Source: Laspinema olomoucense D3b (GTDB lineage: Bacteria; Cyanobacteriota; Cyanobacteriia; Cyanobacteriales; Laspinemataceae). From it: 64,000 nt of DNA. Within the stretch, counting starts at the first letter, position 1, and every line of letters begins with the position of its first letter. Shown piece after piece: positions 53,491-62,565 of the stretch. Position numbers and translations under genes: made by a program. The notes beneath the pieces are model-generated. The model was not told where the DNA came from and searched no databases. It saw only the letters and a list, made by a program, of their open reading frames with translations. The stretch is from positions 1 through 64,000 of the forward strand of contig NZ_JAMXFA010000030.1 in assembly GCF_025370785.1 (NCBI RefSeq), read 5' to 3'.

Positions 53491-53527
53491 TTTTATTGGC
53501 GGGGTTGTGAAACCCCCGCCGGTTACC

Positions 53528-53875
53528 CTAAATTTCTCCCTGAATTCGATTTACCCAATCCCAGGCATTATCTATTGTTAAAACTATCCGCTTAAAGGGT
53601 TCATCTCGTAACTCTACAGTGAGATAATCTTTTCCGGGGGTAGCATACCAAAACTCTTTTCCTTCAGAATTGTAGTAGGTTCCAGCTTTAATCACACCGG
53701 GTAAAAACGTTCCCGGTGCGCGCACTTGGGCCCAATTACTTGTGGGTTCAGCAGGGGAAACCTGGACAATATGACTGAGGGGAATTGTCAAAATTTTCTT
53801 AAAGCTGAATGACCAGAATTGCTCCCAAAAATTTAATTCAACTTGTAATGTATCGTCCGTTAAATTGAGTTTCAT
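53528..53875 (-). CDS. Conserved hypothetical protein (PH-like fold?)
   Basis: A 115-residue protein, ATG start, no membrane segment. The alternating strands (LQVELNFWEQFWSFSFKKIL, IPLSHIVQVSPAEP, GTYYNSEGKEFWYATPGKDY) and the terminal helix (LTIDNAWDWVNRIQ) resemble small bacterial PH-type domains. No function can be named. It is convergent with the sulfur-carrier gene, and divergent transcription from gyrA-like DNA is not seen: both it and the topoisomerase gene are on the minus strand, 141 bp apart. Confidence 0.72.
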   Translation of the reverse strand: MKLNLTDDTLQVELNFWEQFWSFSFKKILTIPLSHIVQVSPAEPTSNWAQVRAPGTFLPGVIKAGTYYNSEGKEFWYATPGKDYLTVELRDEPFKRIVLTIDNAWDWVNRIQGEI

Positions 53876-54016
53876 ACGGTTACCGCCTGAAAATAATTAA
53901 AGGAGTCGGAGGATAAAGGGGCATCAGCAAAGTAACTGATTGCTTTCAGGCATCCATTATTCTACTGATGCACCCCACAAGAGGGAATTTTCCAGAACTT
54001 GTTGTCTGGCAATCCC

Positions 54017-56617
54017 TTAGACATATTGTTCCGCTTCGGGAGAGGAAACACTCAGGTAAACGAGGGTTTCTTTGGGTTCGAGTTTGATTAACCGATCGCC
54101 TGCGTCATCTTTGCGCTTGGATTTGACTGAGTTTACCGGCAACCGCAAGAAGCGATCGCTACTGGTGAGTAACTTTAACTCGGCATCCGGAAGCGCCGCC
54201 ACCATTCCCACTAACCCATCGGTTTTATTTTTAAACGTCATCGACTGAGTACCCAAATCCCCCGGTTTCGCCAGTCGCACTAAATCCATCGGCAAGCGTT
54301 TCCCATATCCCAATTTAGACACCAGCAAGAGTTTCTCACTCTGACTGAGTGCGACACATCCCACCAAATTCTCACCCTTGCCTAAGCGCAATGCTTGCTG
54401 TGGCATAGAGGCGCGACTGGTAATCGGCAGATTGTCATCATCGATCGCAAATCGGAGTAGTCGTCCCCCAGAAGTGGCGATCGCAATATCTTGTCCCACT
54501 GTCGCTAAATTGGCATAAGCTAAAGCATCTCCCTCTTTTAGTTTAACTGCTGTTAATCCTCGCGCCGTCAAATTGGCAAATTCTGACAGGGGTAAGCGTT
54601 TAATTCTCCCCCGTTCCGTCAAGAAGATTAAATCCAAAGTTTCAGGATAATCTGAAAGGATAAACTGCGTGGCGATCGCATCAGGATTCCCATGTACCGC
54701 AGGCGGAAACAAACTCACGAACGGCGTTTTCTTCGCGCCTCGTTTATTCGCCGGAATATCCCCAACTTTAATCGAGAATCCCTTCCCATCCCGGGTCAAA
54801 ATCAGCACATCCTGATCCGTAAACGCAACATGGGTTTCTACCACAAAATCCGCACCCGCTTCTAGGGTTTGAATCTCGGAATTTTCCTCCTGTTTCTGTT
54901 GCTGACGCTCATAAGTCGAAGGAGATAACCGTTGCACATACCCGCGTCGAGTAAACTCCAAAACCGTTTCTTCCGGTTCTGGGGGTGTAGCAAACAGCGG
55001 CAGAGAAGGCGCAACTTCTTCGGGAATCGCTGTGGTTTTGCCTTTGCGGGATTTAGTTTTGCTGGTTTCTTCCCCAGATTCAGGAGTTGCCACCAGCACT
55101 GTCTCATGATCCCGCGAGACACTGTAAATCCGGGTCCGCCTAGGGTCGCCATATTTCTTTTTGAGCGATCGCAACTCTTTCTTCAACCCTTTGAGCAATT
55201 CCCGGCGATCGCCCAGTAACCGTTCCAACTCCTCCCTACGGGTATTTAGCTGATCCCGTTCATCCTGCAATTTTTGCCGTTCCAACCCCGTGATCCGGCG
55301 CATCGGCATCCCTAAAATTGCATCCGCTTGGTTCTCCGTGAGTTCTAACTCGCTTTGCAATTCTGCTTTTGCCGTGGTGCCATCCGGCGCATTCCGCAAA
55401 ATCTCAATGAGTGCATCTAAGTTGTTCAGCGCCTTGAGTAATCCTTCGACAATCTCCAAACGCTGCTGGGTGCGTTCCAGTTCATGAGTGTAAAGACGAT
55501 TCAGCGTCTGTTCCCGGAAGGTTAGGAACTCCTGCAACATTTGCCGTAGGGATAACTGGCGCGGTTGTGCCTCCACCAGTGCCAACAGAATCGCACCGAA
55601 ATTATTTTGCAGTGCGGTTTGGTGGTAGAGATGTTGCAGAACCACTTCGGGATTTGTTTCCCGTTTGAGTTCAATGACAACGCGAATCCCCTCGCGATCG
55701 CTCTCATCGCGCAGATCGGAAATTCCCTCTAACCGCCCATGATTGACCAACTCCGCGATTTTTTCAATCCAGGCGGATTTATTCACCTGATACGGCAACT
55801 CCGTCACCACGATCGCCTGACGCCGATGTTTGCCACGTCCCCCTTGGATTTCCTCCACCCTTGCCACCCCGCGCAACGGGATAATTCCCCGTCCCGTGGT
55901 GTAAGCCGATCGAATGCCTTCCGTGTCAATAATTTCCCCGCCAGTGGGGAAATCGGGACCGGGAATCAGGGTAAATAATTTCTCATCGGACAAATCCGGA
56001 TTATCAATCAAAGCAACCAGTGCATCCACCACCTCCCCTAAATTGTGGGGAGGGACATTGGTTGCCATACCCACAGCAATTCCGGAACTGCCATTCAGCA
56101 GTAGCATGGGTAATTGTGCCGGTAAAACGATCGGTTCTTGCTGGGAATTATCAAAATTTCCGATAAAATCAACCGTCGCTTCGCCGATTTCCTGAAGCAT
56201 GGCATCGCTGCCAATTTCGGCAAGGCGCGTTTCCGTGTAACGCATTGCCGCAGGCGGGTCGTTATCTACCGAACCAAAATTGCCATGACCCGCGAGGAGG
56301 GGATACCGACTGGAAAAGTCCTGGATCATCCGGACCATCGCGTCATAAACGGATTGATCGCCGTGGGGGTGATATTTACCAAGGACATCCCCAACCACCC
56401 GAGCACATTTCCGATAAGGGCGATCGGGAGATAATCCCAATTCGTGCATCGCGTACATGATCCGCCGGTGGACGGGCTTTAAGCCATCTCGGACGTCGGG
56501 CAACGCTCTCCCCACGATCACACTCATGGCATATTCAAGGTAGGACTGTTGCATTTCGACGTGCAAAGCAGTCGGGATAACCTGTCCAGTAGACAGTAGG
56601 TTCAATTGTTTAGCCAT
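54017..56617 (-). CDS. gyrA: Type II DNA topoisomerase subunit A (GyrA/ParC)
   Basis: An 866-residue ATP-dependent topoisomerase subunit A, which cuts and rejoins DNA through Tyr127 ([14 protein letters not shown]). The breakage-reunion domain is typical ([37 protein letters not shown]). The C-terminal part has the beta-pinwheel blades ([45 protein letters not shown]). The QRRGGKG GyrA box, needed by gyrase for DNA wrapping, should lie after [15 protein letters not shown] (~residue 575) but here the sequence is [10 protein letters not shown]. It could thus be a ParC-like paralogue or a second GyrA; the symbol is provisional. ATG start; no gyrB nearby. Confidence 0.9.
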   Translation of the reverse strand: MAKQLNLLSTGQVIPTALHVEMQQSYLEYAMSVIVGRALPDVRDGLKPVHRRIMYAMHELGLSPDRPYRKCARVVGDVLGKYHPHGDQSVYDAMVRMIQDFSSRYPLLAGHGNFGSVDNDPPAAMRYTETRLAEIGSDAMLQEIGEATVDFIGNFDNSQQEPIVLPAQLPMLLLNGSSGIAVGMATNVPPHNLGEVVDALVALIDNPDLSDEKLFTLIPGPDFPTGGEIIDTEGIRSAYTTGRGIIPLRGVARVEEIQGGRGKHRRQAIVVTELPYQVNKSAWIEKIAELVNHGRLEGISDLRDESDREGIRVVIELKRETNPEVVLQHLYHQTALQNNFGAILLALVEAQPRQLSLRQMLQEFLTFREQTLNRLYTHELERTQQRLEIVEGLLKALNNLDALIEILRNAPDGTTAKAELQSELELTENQADAILGMPMRRITGLERQKLQDERDQLNTRREELERLLGDRRELLKGLKKELRSLKKKYGDPRRTRIYSVSRDHETVLVATPESGEETSKTKSRKGKTTAIPEEVAPSLPLFATPPEPEETVLEFTRRGYVQRLSPSTYERQQQKQEENSEIQTLEAGADFVVETHVAFTDQDVLILTRDGKGFSIKVGDIPANKRGAKKTPFVSLFPPAVHGNPDAIATQFILSDYPETLDLIFLTERGRIKRLPLSEFANLTARGLTAVKLKEGDALAYANLATVGQDIAIATSGGRLLRFAIDDDNLPITSRASMPQQALRLGKGENLVGCVALSQSEKLLLVSKLGYGKRLPMDLVRLAKPGDLGTQSMTFKNKTDGLVGMVAALPDAELKLLTSSDRFLRLPVNSVKSKRKDDAGDRLIKLEPKETLVYLSVSSPEAEQYV

Positions 56618-56790
56618 GAGTTTCGTTCCTTAAACCAAACCAACTTCCAACAGTGTCCTGCTTTTTTGCGCTCAATAACGCTATCGTTAGCGAAGAGAAG
56701 AAGATCGGAGGACACTTTGTCAGCGTACTATCATTTCTGACAGTCTGACGATCAAGCGCATCCGATTGATTAAATGAAAAGGAAAGGGAT

Positions 56791-57195
56791 ATGAGAACCG
56801 TTCTAATTGTGGAGGACGATCTGGTCAACGCTAGGGTTTTCTCTAAAATCCTCACCAAGCGGGGTGGCCTCAATGTCAAGCATACCGAAAATGTGGAAGA
56901 GGTGATGCAAATTGCCCAAGCCGGTGAGGCGGATGTGATTTTAATGGATGTGTCCCTGTCGCGCAGCGTTTACCAAGGCAAGGCAGTGGATGGCATCAAA
57001 ATTACTCAAATGCTCAAAGCTGACCCCAAAACGTCCTATTTGCCGATTATTTTGGTAACGGCACACGCGATGGCGGGGGACAAGGAAGCTTTTCTCGAAC
57101 AAAGTGGGGCCGATGGCTACATTTCTAAACCTGTGGTAGATCATCAGGAGTTCGTTGACCAGATTGCGGCCCTACTGCCCAAAGATGAGGGATGA
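56791..57195 (+). CDS. Single-domain response regulator
   Basis: A 134-residue receiver domain with no output domain. The acidic pocket is VEDD near the start, the phosphorylatable Asp is in VILMDVSLS (~residue 52), and the Thr/Lys switch is ILVTAHAMAG ... YISKPV. Alone, such CheY-like proteins pass a phosphate between kinases or bind a target. An insertion of several residues after the Asp (SRSVYQGKAVDG) is a common variation in cyanobacteria. An AAAGGGAT ribosome site precedes the ATG. No histidine kinase is adjacent. Divergent from the topoisomerase gene. Confidence 0.92.
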   Translation: MRTVLIVEDDLVNARVFSKILTKRGGLNVKHTENVEEVMQIAQAGEADVILMDVSLSRSVYQGKAVDGIKITQMLKADPKTSYLPIILVTAHAMAGDKEAFLEQSGADGYISKPVVDHQEFVDQIAALLPKDEG

Positions 57196-57294
57196 AGGAT
57201 GAAGGATAGGGTCTCAGGGATGGGAGATAGATTGATGGGGTGATTTTCATCCTTGAGCCTTTATCCTTCCACGTTTAGGCAATCCAGTCCAGGA

Positions 57295-58164
57295 TTAAGG
57301 GCTGGATGGCGTGGGATCCAATTGCGCGAGGGTAGCTTGAATGCGGGGAGTTTCCAAGAATTTTTTGGTATCTTCCACAAGGCGACTACCCCAGAGGTTT
57401 TCCAGCAGAAAGTCCACTTCCCCATAACGCGGATCAATCCGCAATGCCGCTTCTCCGAGGGCTAGACCCTTTTCTTGATTCCCTTGAGCGTACATGGCAA
57501 CAGCGATCGCCATCATGGGTTCCGCAGCTTCAGAGTCGATGCTGAGGGCTGTTTCCCACTGCTTGATCGCCGCAGTCGCATTCCCTTGTTCATATTCGAC
57601 TAAGCCGATATTGTTAATAGCAGGCCAAAAGGTTTCATCCTGGGCAACAGCGCGTTCATATTGGGCGATCGCCTCTCGATACTCTCTTGTCATGTAGTAG
57701 GCATTGCCCAAATCGAATAAAGCCCCGGTGACATCCGGTTGGAGTTTTAATCCAGCTTGCAGGGAGTTAATCGCTTCCTGGTAATTTTGTTGCTGAAAAT
57801 AAGCCGAACCGAGGGCAAACATCACCACATGATTCTCCGGATCCAGCGATCGGGCCTGTTCCAACGCCGCAATCCCCTTCGGCAACTCCTTCGACTGCAA
57901 ATACAAGCTCCCTAAAATTCCCCAAGCTTGGGGAGCATTTGGCGCAAGCTGGGCTGCCAATTCTGCCCGGGCTAAAGCCAGCTCAAATTGCTGAAATCTC
58001 GCCAACTGAGCCGCTTCTTCCGCCAAAAATAACCCTTGCTGTTCCAACTGAGTCCCATCAAGCTGGAGAGCCCGAGGCAAGAAAGCCTGTCCCATCACAG
58101 GTGGAACCACCGTAAACAAACCAAGGGCGATGGACAGAGGAATCAAAAAATTGCGATTTGGCAC
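57295..58164 (-). CDS. Exported TPR-repeat protein
   Basis: A protein of about 289 residues with a signal peptide (NRNFLIPLSIALGLFTVVPP, cut probably after VMG) and five to six TPR units: ELALARAELAAQLAPNAPQA, HVVMFALGSAYFQQQNYQEA, GALFDLGNAYYMTREYREA and PAINNIGLVEYEQGNATAA. A periplasmic or lumenal protein-binding role is likely. I chose GTG at 58164 with AAGGTGG nearby; a TTG at 58182 would add six residues. It resembles the TPR protein at 34832-35695 only in general design. Confidence 0.87.
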   Translation of the reverse strand: MPNRNFLIPLSIALGLFTVVPPVMGQAFLPRALQLDGTQLEQQGLFLAEEAAQLARFQQFELALARAELAAQLAPNAPQAWGILGSLYLQSKELPKGIAALEQARSLDPENHVVMFALGSAYFQQQNYQEAINSLQAGLKLQPDVTGALFDLGNAYYMTREYREAIAQYERAVAQDETFWPAINNIGLVEYEQGNATAAIKQWETALSIDSEAAEPMMAIAVAMYAQGNQEKGLALGEAALRIDPRYGEVDFLLENLWGSRLVEDTKKFLETPRIQATLAQLDPTPSSP

Positions 58165-58316
58165 AGTACCACCTTCCAACAAGACTAAGGGTTTTCATGG
58201 ACCTTACAGCTTATTTCAGTGTAACTGGCAAAAATTCCAGGAAACCACCACGGGTTCAGAGAATTTCAGAGTTCGGGCATCATATCTCGGAGATATACCA
58301 TAAAATCTCAGTTTTG

Positions 58317-58580
58317 TCAAGTCACCTCCGCTGTCTCCTCTTCGATATCGAACCATTCATCAGCCAAACCCAAGTCTCGTGCAGCCCAGCGAGTGGCTCC
58401 TTCTTGTAACTGTTGCTTGAGAGAATCTCGCTGCTTCTGGGCAATATAAAATTTAACCGCCTCGTTAATCAAAGCGCTGCGCTTGAGCAGAGCATCATCC
58501 GCAGAATCATCCGATTTCGTGAGTTTGTCAATCAGTCGAATTGTTTCTTCCGGTAAGAGGATTTGTAGCTGCTGGGTCAT
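58317..58580 (-). CDS. RHH-type antitoxin-like protein, no partner seen
   Basis: An 87-residue protein with a ribbon-helix-helix-like N-terminus (QLQILLPEETIRLIDKLTK, then KRSALINEAVKFYIAQKQR) and an acidic tail (DEWFDIEEETAEVT). This matches CopG/MazE-like antitoxins, which neutralise a toxin through the acidic tail and repress their own promoter. On the minus strand no toxin gene follows: within the next 130 bases I see only a short frame (MVYLRDMMPEL). So the partner is lost or encoded elsewhere. ATG start. Confidence 0.8.
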   Translation of the reverse strand: MTQQLQILLPEETIRLIDKLTKSDDSADDALLKRSALINEAVKFYIAQKQRDSLKQQLQEGATRWAARDLGLADEWFDIEEETAEVT

Positions 58581-58694
58581 TTGGGCTAGACCTCAATTCG
58601 GGATGATTTGATTGTACAGGGATTGGTGGGAATTGGAAAGTTTCACTTAAGTTTGGGCTAAAATTGTTGATTTTCAGGAGTATAGACAAATAAA

Positions 58695-59243
58695 ATGATA
58701 ACTACACTAAATCTAAATCGTCATCGAAAAGCCAAAATTTGGCTAGGAGAGTTGCCCAATTTAATTAATCCCGAGCATGGATGCTTAGAGCGCTCCTTAC
58801 CCGGTAGAACCTCTACCTTAACTCATCGACAACAGGGAGCCATTGAGATGCTCGTCCCCTCAGCGGGACGCGCTCTTTATGGACTGTTAGGGGGTGAATT
58901 TTTGCCCACTGACTCAGGAGAACTTATCGTCAAGGTGGCAGTATCGGAGAATGCCGAAATAGAAATGCCTGGGTCACTTGCCTCTAACCTCGATACAGTT
59001 TATAGGGGTTTGCCAGTTGAGTATGCAGACAGCGTATTTAATGGGATAGGTGACGCGGGGGAAATTCTCGGATCGGGGATATTATCTTGTAACTGCGCGG
59101 CACATAGTCCCGTTGGTTCATCGCCGCGTATGTTTCGCCAGATTGCACTTATCCTAGTCCGATTAATCGCTTCTCAAACAGCATCAGTATCAGAGGAAGA
59201 ATTCACCGAGGAAGAATTAACGAGACTGGTTTCGGCAGGGTAA
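58695..59243 (+). CDS. Conserved hypothetical protein, neighbour of NACHT gene
   Basis: A 182-residue soluble protein, ATG start, unknown to me. Recognisable pieces: PSAGRALYGLLGGEFLPTDS, VKVAVSENAEIEMPGSLA, GLPVEYADSVFNGIGDA and CNCAAHSPVGSS, then a helix (RMFRQIALILVRLIA) and an acidic end. The GLPxEYxxSVxNGI part recalls domain IV of elongation factor G, but this is a loose impression. It lies 335 bp ahead of the NACHT-HEAT gene and on the same strand, so a shared function is possible. No signal peptide. Confidence 0.7.
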   Translation: MITTLNLNRHRKAKIWLGELPNLINPEHGCLERSLPGRTSTLTHRQQGAIEMLVPSAGRALYGLLGGEFLPTDSGELIVKVAVSENAEIEMPGSLASNLDTVYRGLPVEYADSVFNGIGDAGEILGSGILSCNCAAHSPVGSSPRMFRQIALILVRLIASQTASVSEEEFTEEELTRLVSAG

Positions 59244-59290
59244 CGGCAAGGCGATCGCCGGTTCAAAAACAGGATAGCCGCAACCAACCC

Positions 59291-59303
59291 GAGAAACCCG
59301 GTT
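59291..59303. repeat. GAGAAACCCGGTTT repeat
   Basis: A shortened version of the AGAAACCCGGTTTCT palindrome family, between the hypothetical gene and the NACHT locus. Confidence 0.55.
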
Positions 59304-59380
59304 TAAACACCGACATTTAGGGGGGAAATCATCAGGATTCAATCGAAGTATCAGGAGGCGATCGCATTTCAACCCATCCG

Positions 59381-59596
59381 ATGCCCCCTTCACCGCCTAT
59401 TTTTTCCGCAGAAACCACCACACCACCAGATTCACAAACAGCAGACACAGCTATTGCAACTGAAATTCTGGAGGTAAGCTGGCAGATCAAGCAACGGATC
59501 GGATACCTCAAATCTGCCCAAATCAGAGTAAAATCGGAAAATACTTCTAATGTCCTGCAATCATTACAGATAAATCAATGGAACCCGTGGAACTGA
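59381..59596 (+). CDS. Small uncertain reading frame
   Basis: A 71-residue frame beginning ATGCCCCCTTCACCG, Pro/Thr-rich, then ATEILEVSWQIKQRIGYLKS. It overlaps the start of the NACHT gene N-terminus by 19 bases in another phase. There is no recognised family, so it may be chance. Listed because it fills the space before the NACHT gene and runs in the same direction. Confidence 0.25.
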   Translation: MPPSPPIFSAETTTPPDSQTADTAIATEILEVSWQIKQRIGYLKSAQIRVKSENTSNVLQSLQINQWNPWN

Positions 59597-60000
59597 CAGC
59601 GATCGCGATTTTGGTACTAACTCCAATTGCTCAAGGAGCGCTTGGAAAGGTAGGAGAAAATCTCCTAGAGAAAGGTGGTAATCTATGGAAACGGATCCAA
59701 GCCAAACTGCCGAAATTAGCTGCCGATCTAAAAAAGGCTAACCTAACCCCATTAGACTATGGTGAAGCAGTCTTGGAACTGGAAGCTGCTGCACAGGAAG
59801 ATCCAGAAATTCGTGAAGCAGTCCAGGAAGTCGCAACACAAGCCCAGGCGGATCAACAACTGGCTGATGAGATCGCAAAAATTCGAGAGACTCTTAAATC
59901 TCAACCGCCAACCATTCAGAATTTGGCCAAACTGGCAGAAAAAATTGGATTTGTAAATCAAGGGATTATCCACAACCAGACAATCAACCAAACTTTTTGA
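59578..60000 (+). CDS. N-terminal segment of the NACHT protein
   Basis: 140 residues starting MEPVELTAIAILVLTPIAQG (a possible hydrophobic helix), continuing with mostly helical, Glu/Ala/Gln-rich sequence (VLELEAAAQEDPEIREAVQE, IRETLKSQPPTIQNLAKLAE) and ending GIIHNQTINQTF. This is the kind of short helical module placed before the NTPase in many cyanobacterial STAND proteins. It ends at TGA, after which the same frame continues into the NACHT part. On its own it may be an orphan adaptor piece, but a broken full-length gene is more likely. Confidence 0.7.
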   Translation: MEPVELTAIAILVLTPIAQGALGKVGENLLEKGGNLWKRIQAKLPKLAADLKKANLTPLDYGEAVLELEAAAQEDPEIREAVQEVATQAQADQQLADEIAKIRETLKSQPPTIQNLAKLAEKIGFVNQGIIHNQTINQTF

Positions 60001-60066
60001 CTACAGCCGCCGGAACGGGATCCGGTTAAGTCAACTCCCCCCGACTGGCGCGAAGTCTGCGAAACG

Positions 60067-62169
60067 ATGCTCAACCGCAGACTCAGCAGCAACCTCCTCA
60101 CCGCCAACGAGGATATCAACTTTAACCTCGATGACATTCACGTTCCCCTGGCGCTGGTGGAACGACGCCAGCGCGACAAACGTCCGGGGGAGACTCGCGC
60201 CGAAGCGGGTTCGCAACTCTACGAACCCACGGGATATGAAGAAAAACAGCGGTTTGAACATGATCAGTTTTTGCAAGATATCCTCGGCAAAGGGGAAGGC
60301 AAAACCAAAGGGCGGCAGATTGCTATCATCGGCGAACCGGGTGCCGGAAAAACCACCCTGCTGCAAAAAATCGCTTTTTGGATTTTAGAGGAACGCTCAG
60401 ATTTGCCGATTTGGATTTCCTTAGCGGACTTGCAGGGACGGGAACTCGGGGACTATTTGCTGGAAACTTGGCTAAAACAAGTGATTCCCTCATCGCGCCT
60501 GAGTGAACAGGTGCGAGAAGACTTTCTGGCGCAACTGGAACAAGGGCGGGTGTGGTTGCTGCTGGATGGGGTGGATGAGATGGCGACGGAAAGGGCCACT
60601 GGAGGATTGCCACTCCAGCAAATCGCCATGCAACTGAAAGGCTGGATCGCCTCAGCGCGGGTGGTTCTAACTTGTCGGCTTAATGTCTGGGAAGCGAATC
60701 TCAATGCTTTGGAAGCGTTCGAGACTTATCGGATGCTGAATTATGACTATCCCTCTAATGTGCAAGAGTTCATCCGTAAGTTTTTTGTAAAGGACCCTGC
60801 CAATGGTGAAGCACTGCGCCAGGAATTAGCCAAAGCGGAATATCAGCGCCTTCAGGATTTAGTCAAAAATCCTCTGCGGTTGACTCTACTGTGCAGCACT
60901 TGGCAAATCTCCGAAGGGTTGCCAGAAACTCAGGCAGAACTTTACAAAAAATTTGTGGGGAAAATTTATCAGTGGAAACAGAACTATTTCTCCACCACGG
61001 AACCGCAGCGTCAGCAACTTAACCACGCATTAGGAGAATTGGCGCGGCGAGGAATAGATGATGCCGCCTCTCCGTTTCGCCTGCGGCATCAGTTGGTTAC
61101 CGAGGTACTGGGGGATTGTGATGATGATAAGTCTCTGTGTGCCTTAGCGCTGCAACTGGGTTGGTTAAATCAGGTGGGAGTGGCGGCAGAAGACGACACA
61201 GAGAAGGTTTACGCTTTCTATCACGCCACCTTTCAGGAATATTTCGCGGCGTTAAGCCTTGAGGATTGGGATTTTTTCCTGCCTAGAGAACATTGCGATC
61301 GCCCAGTTTCAGGAAGGCCCTATCGCATCTTTGACCCCCTGTGGAAACAGACAATTTTGCTGTGGTTGGGGCGCAAGGATGTACCGAAGGAAAAAAAAGA
61401 AGAGTTTATATCCCGGTTAATCGAGTTTGAGGATGGATGCAGAGAAGGGGAAAACCGATACAGGCGCGATCGCGGGTTTTATGAATATCGTGCCTATTTT
61501 CTCGCTGCTTCCGGAATCGCGGAGTTTAAGGAATGCGATCGGGCTGATGAGATTGTTGCTCAACTTGTTCGGTGGGGGTTTCGTTATTTTGATGAAGAAA
61601 AGCAAGAGTGGCCGACTTTCTTCGATCCGATAGAATTAGAGGTAAGAACAGTTTTAGGAGAAACAGAACCCACCAAGGCGATCGCGGCGTTATTCAATTT
61701 AATCGCTAACTCTGAAAATGTATATATTCGGTGGCAGGCGGCATATATTTTGGTGCAAATGGGCGCGGGCAACCCCACTGTGATCGCGGCGTTAGTCAAT
61801 TTAATCGACCAGCCTGAATCTGAAGATACCCGGAGGCAATCGACAGAAAGTTTGGGTAAAATTAACGCGGGCAATCCAAAGGCGATCGCGGCGTTAGCCG
61901 ATGTAATCGTCGCCTACTATGAATATAGATGGCCCATGAGGCTACTAGAGGCAGATAGTTTGGGTGAAATTATCGGCCCGGGCAATCCCATTGTGATCGC
62001 GGCGTTAGGCAATGTAATCGACCATACCAACAATGTAGATATTCGGTGTTTAGCGGCAGATAGTTTAGGTAAAATTGATCCGGGCAATCCGACCGCGATC
62101 ACAGCGTTAGTCAATTTAATCATCGGCTACTATGAAGATAAATGGCCCAGGTGGAGTAGAGCGAGATAG
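60067..62169 (+). CDS. NACHT NTPase segment with HEAT repeats
   Basis: 700 residues. The NACHT domain shows DDIHVPLALVERR, Walker A IIGEPGAGKTTLLQKIAFW (residues ~91-109) and Walker B VWLLLDGVDEMA, then NPLRLTLLCSTWQ and HATFQEYFAA, typical of STAND ATPases that switch between resting and active oligomer states. From ~residue 530 come HEAT-like repeats of 35-45 residues (ALVNLI...RRQSTESLGKINAGNPKAIA). Proteins of this kind act in bacterial antiphage defence or signalling. ATG at 60067, but the same frame runs upstream to 60001. The segment ends at TAG, just before the next ATG. Confidence 0.88.
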   Translation: MLNRRLSSNLLTANEDINFNLDDIHVPLALVERRQRDKRPGETRAEAGSQLYEPTGYEEKQRFEHDQFLQDILGKGEGKTKGRQIAIIGEPGAGKTTLLQKIAFWILEERSDLPIWISLADLQGRELGDYLLETWLKQVIPSSRLSEQVREDFLAQLEQGRVWLLLDGVDEMATERATGGLPLQQIAMQLKGWIASARVVLTCRLNVWEANLNALEAFETYRMLNYDYPSNVQEFIRKFFVKDPANGEALRQELAKAEYQRLQDLVKNPLRLTLLCSTWQISEGLPETQAELYKKFVGKIYQWKQNYFSTTEPQRQQLNHALGELARRGIDDAASPFRLRHQLVTEVLGDCDDDKSLCALALQLGWLNQVGVAAEDDTEKVYAFYHATFQEYFAALSLEDWDFFLPREHCDRPVSGRPYRIFDPLWKQTILLWLGRKDVPKEKKEEFISRLIEFEDGCREGENRYRRDRGFYEYRAYFLAASGIAEFKECDRADEIVAQLVRWGFRYFDEEKQEWPTFFDPIELEVRTVLGETEPTKAIAALFNLIANSENVYIRWQAAYILVQMGAGNPTVIAALVNLIDQPESEDTRRQSTESLGKINAGNPKAIAALADVIVAYYEYRWPMRLLEADSLGEIIGPGNPIVIAALGNVIDHTNNVDIRCLAADSLGKIDPGNPTAITALVNLIIGYYEDKWPRWSRAR

Positions 62170-62565
62170 ATGATAAAAATTAGCAAGGGCAGGGCGATCC
62201 AATCAGTTCCCAAAAATAACCCTATATCTGAAGGGACCCTGACCCTGATGCGAGCAGCAGAAAGTTTGGGAGAAATTGACCCGGGCAATCCAGAGGTGAT
62301 TGCGGCGTTGCTCAAAGTTATCGCCAACTCTGAATCTAAATGGACCCGAAGGACAGCAGCAGAAAGTTTGGGTAAAATTGACCCGGGCAATCCAGAGCCG
62401 ATCGCGGTGTTAGTCAATTTAATAGCTAACTCTGAAAATAAATATACCCCCAGGCAAGCGGCTAGTTGGGGAGAAATTGGCGCGGGCAATCCAGAGGCGA
62501 TGAAGGAGTCATTCAATTTAGCCGCCAACTTTGAAGATAAATATACCCGGAGGCAAGCGGCAGAA
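61680..62565 (+). repeat. Tandem DNA repeats coding for HEAT units
   Basis: About eight units of 105-135 bp share GGGCAATCCAGAGGCGATCG and GTTAGTCAATTTAATC. They cover the C-terminal end of the NACHT segment, the TAG stop and the beginning of the next frame. Units around 61900-61970 and 62110-62240 are irregular, so repeat rearrangement may have caused the interruption. Confidence 0.8.
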
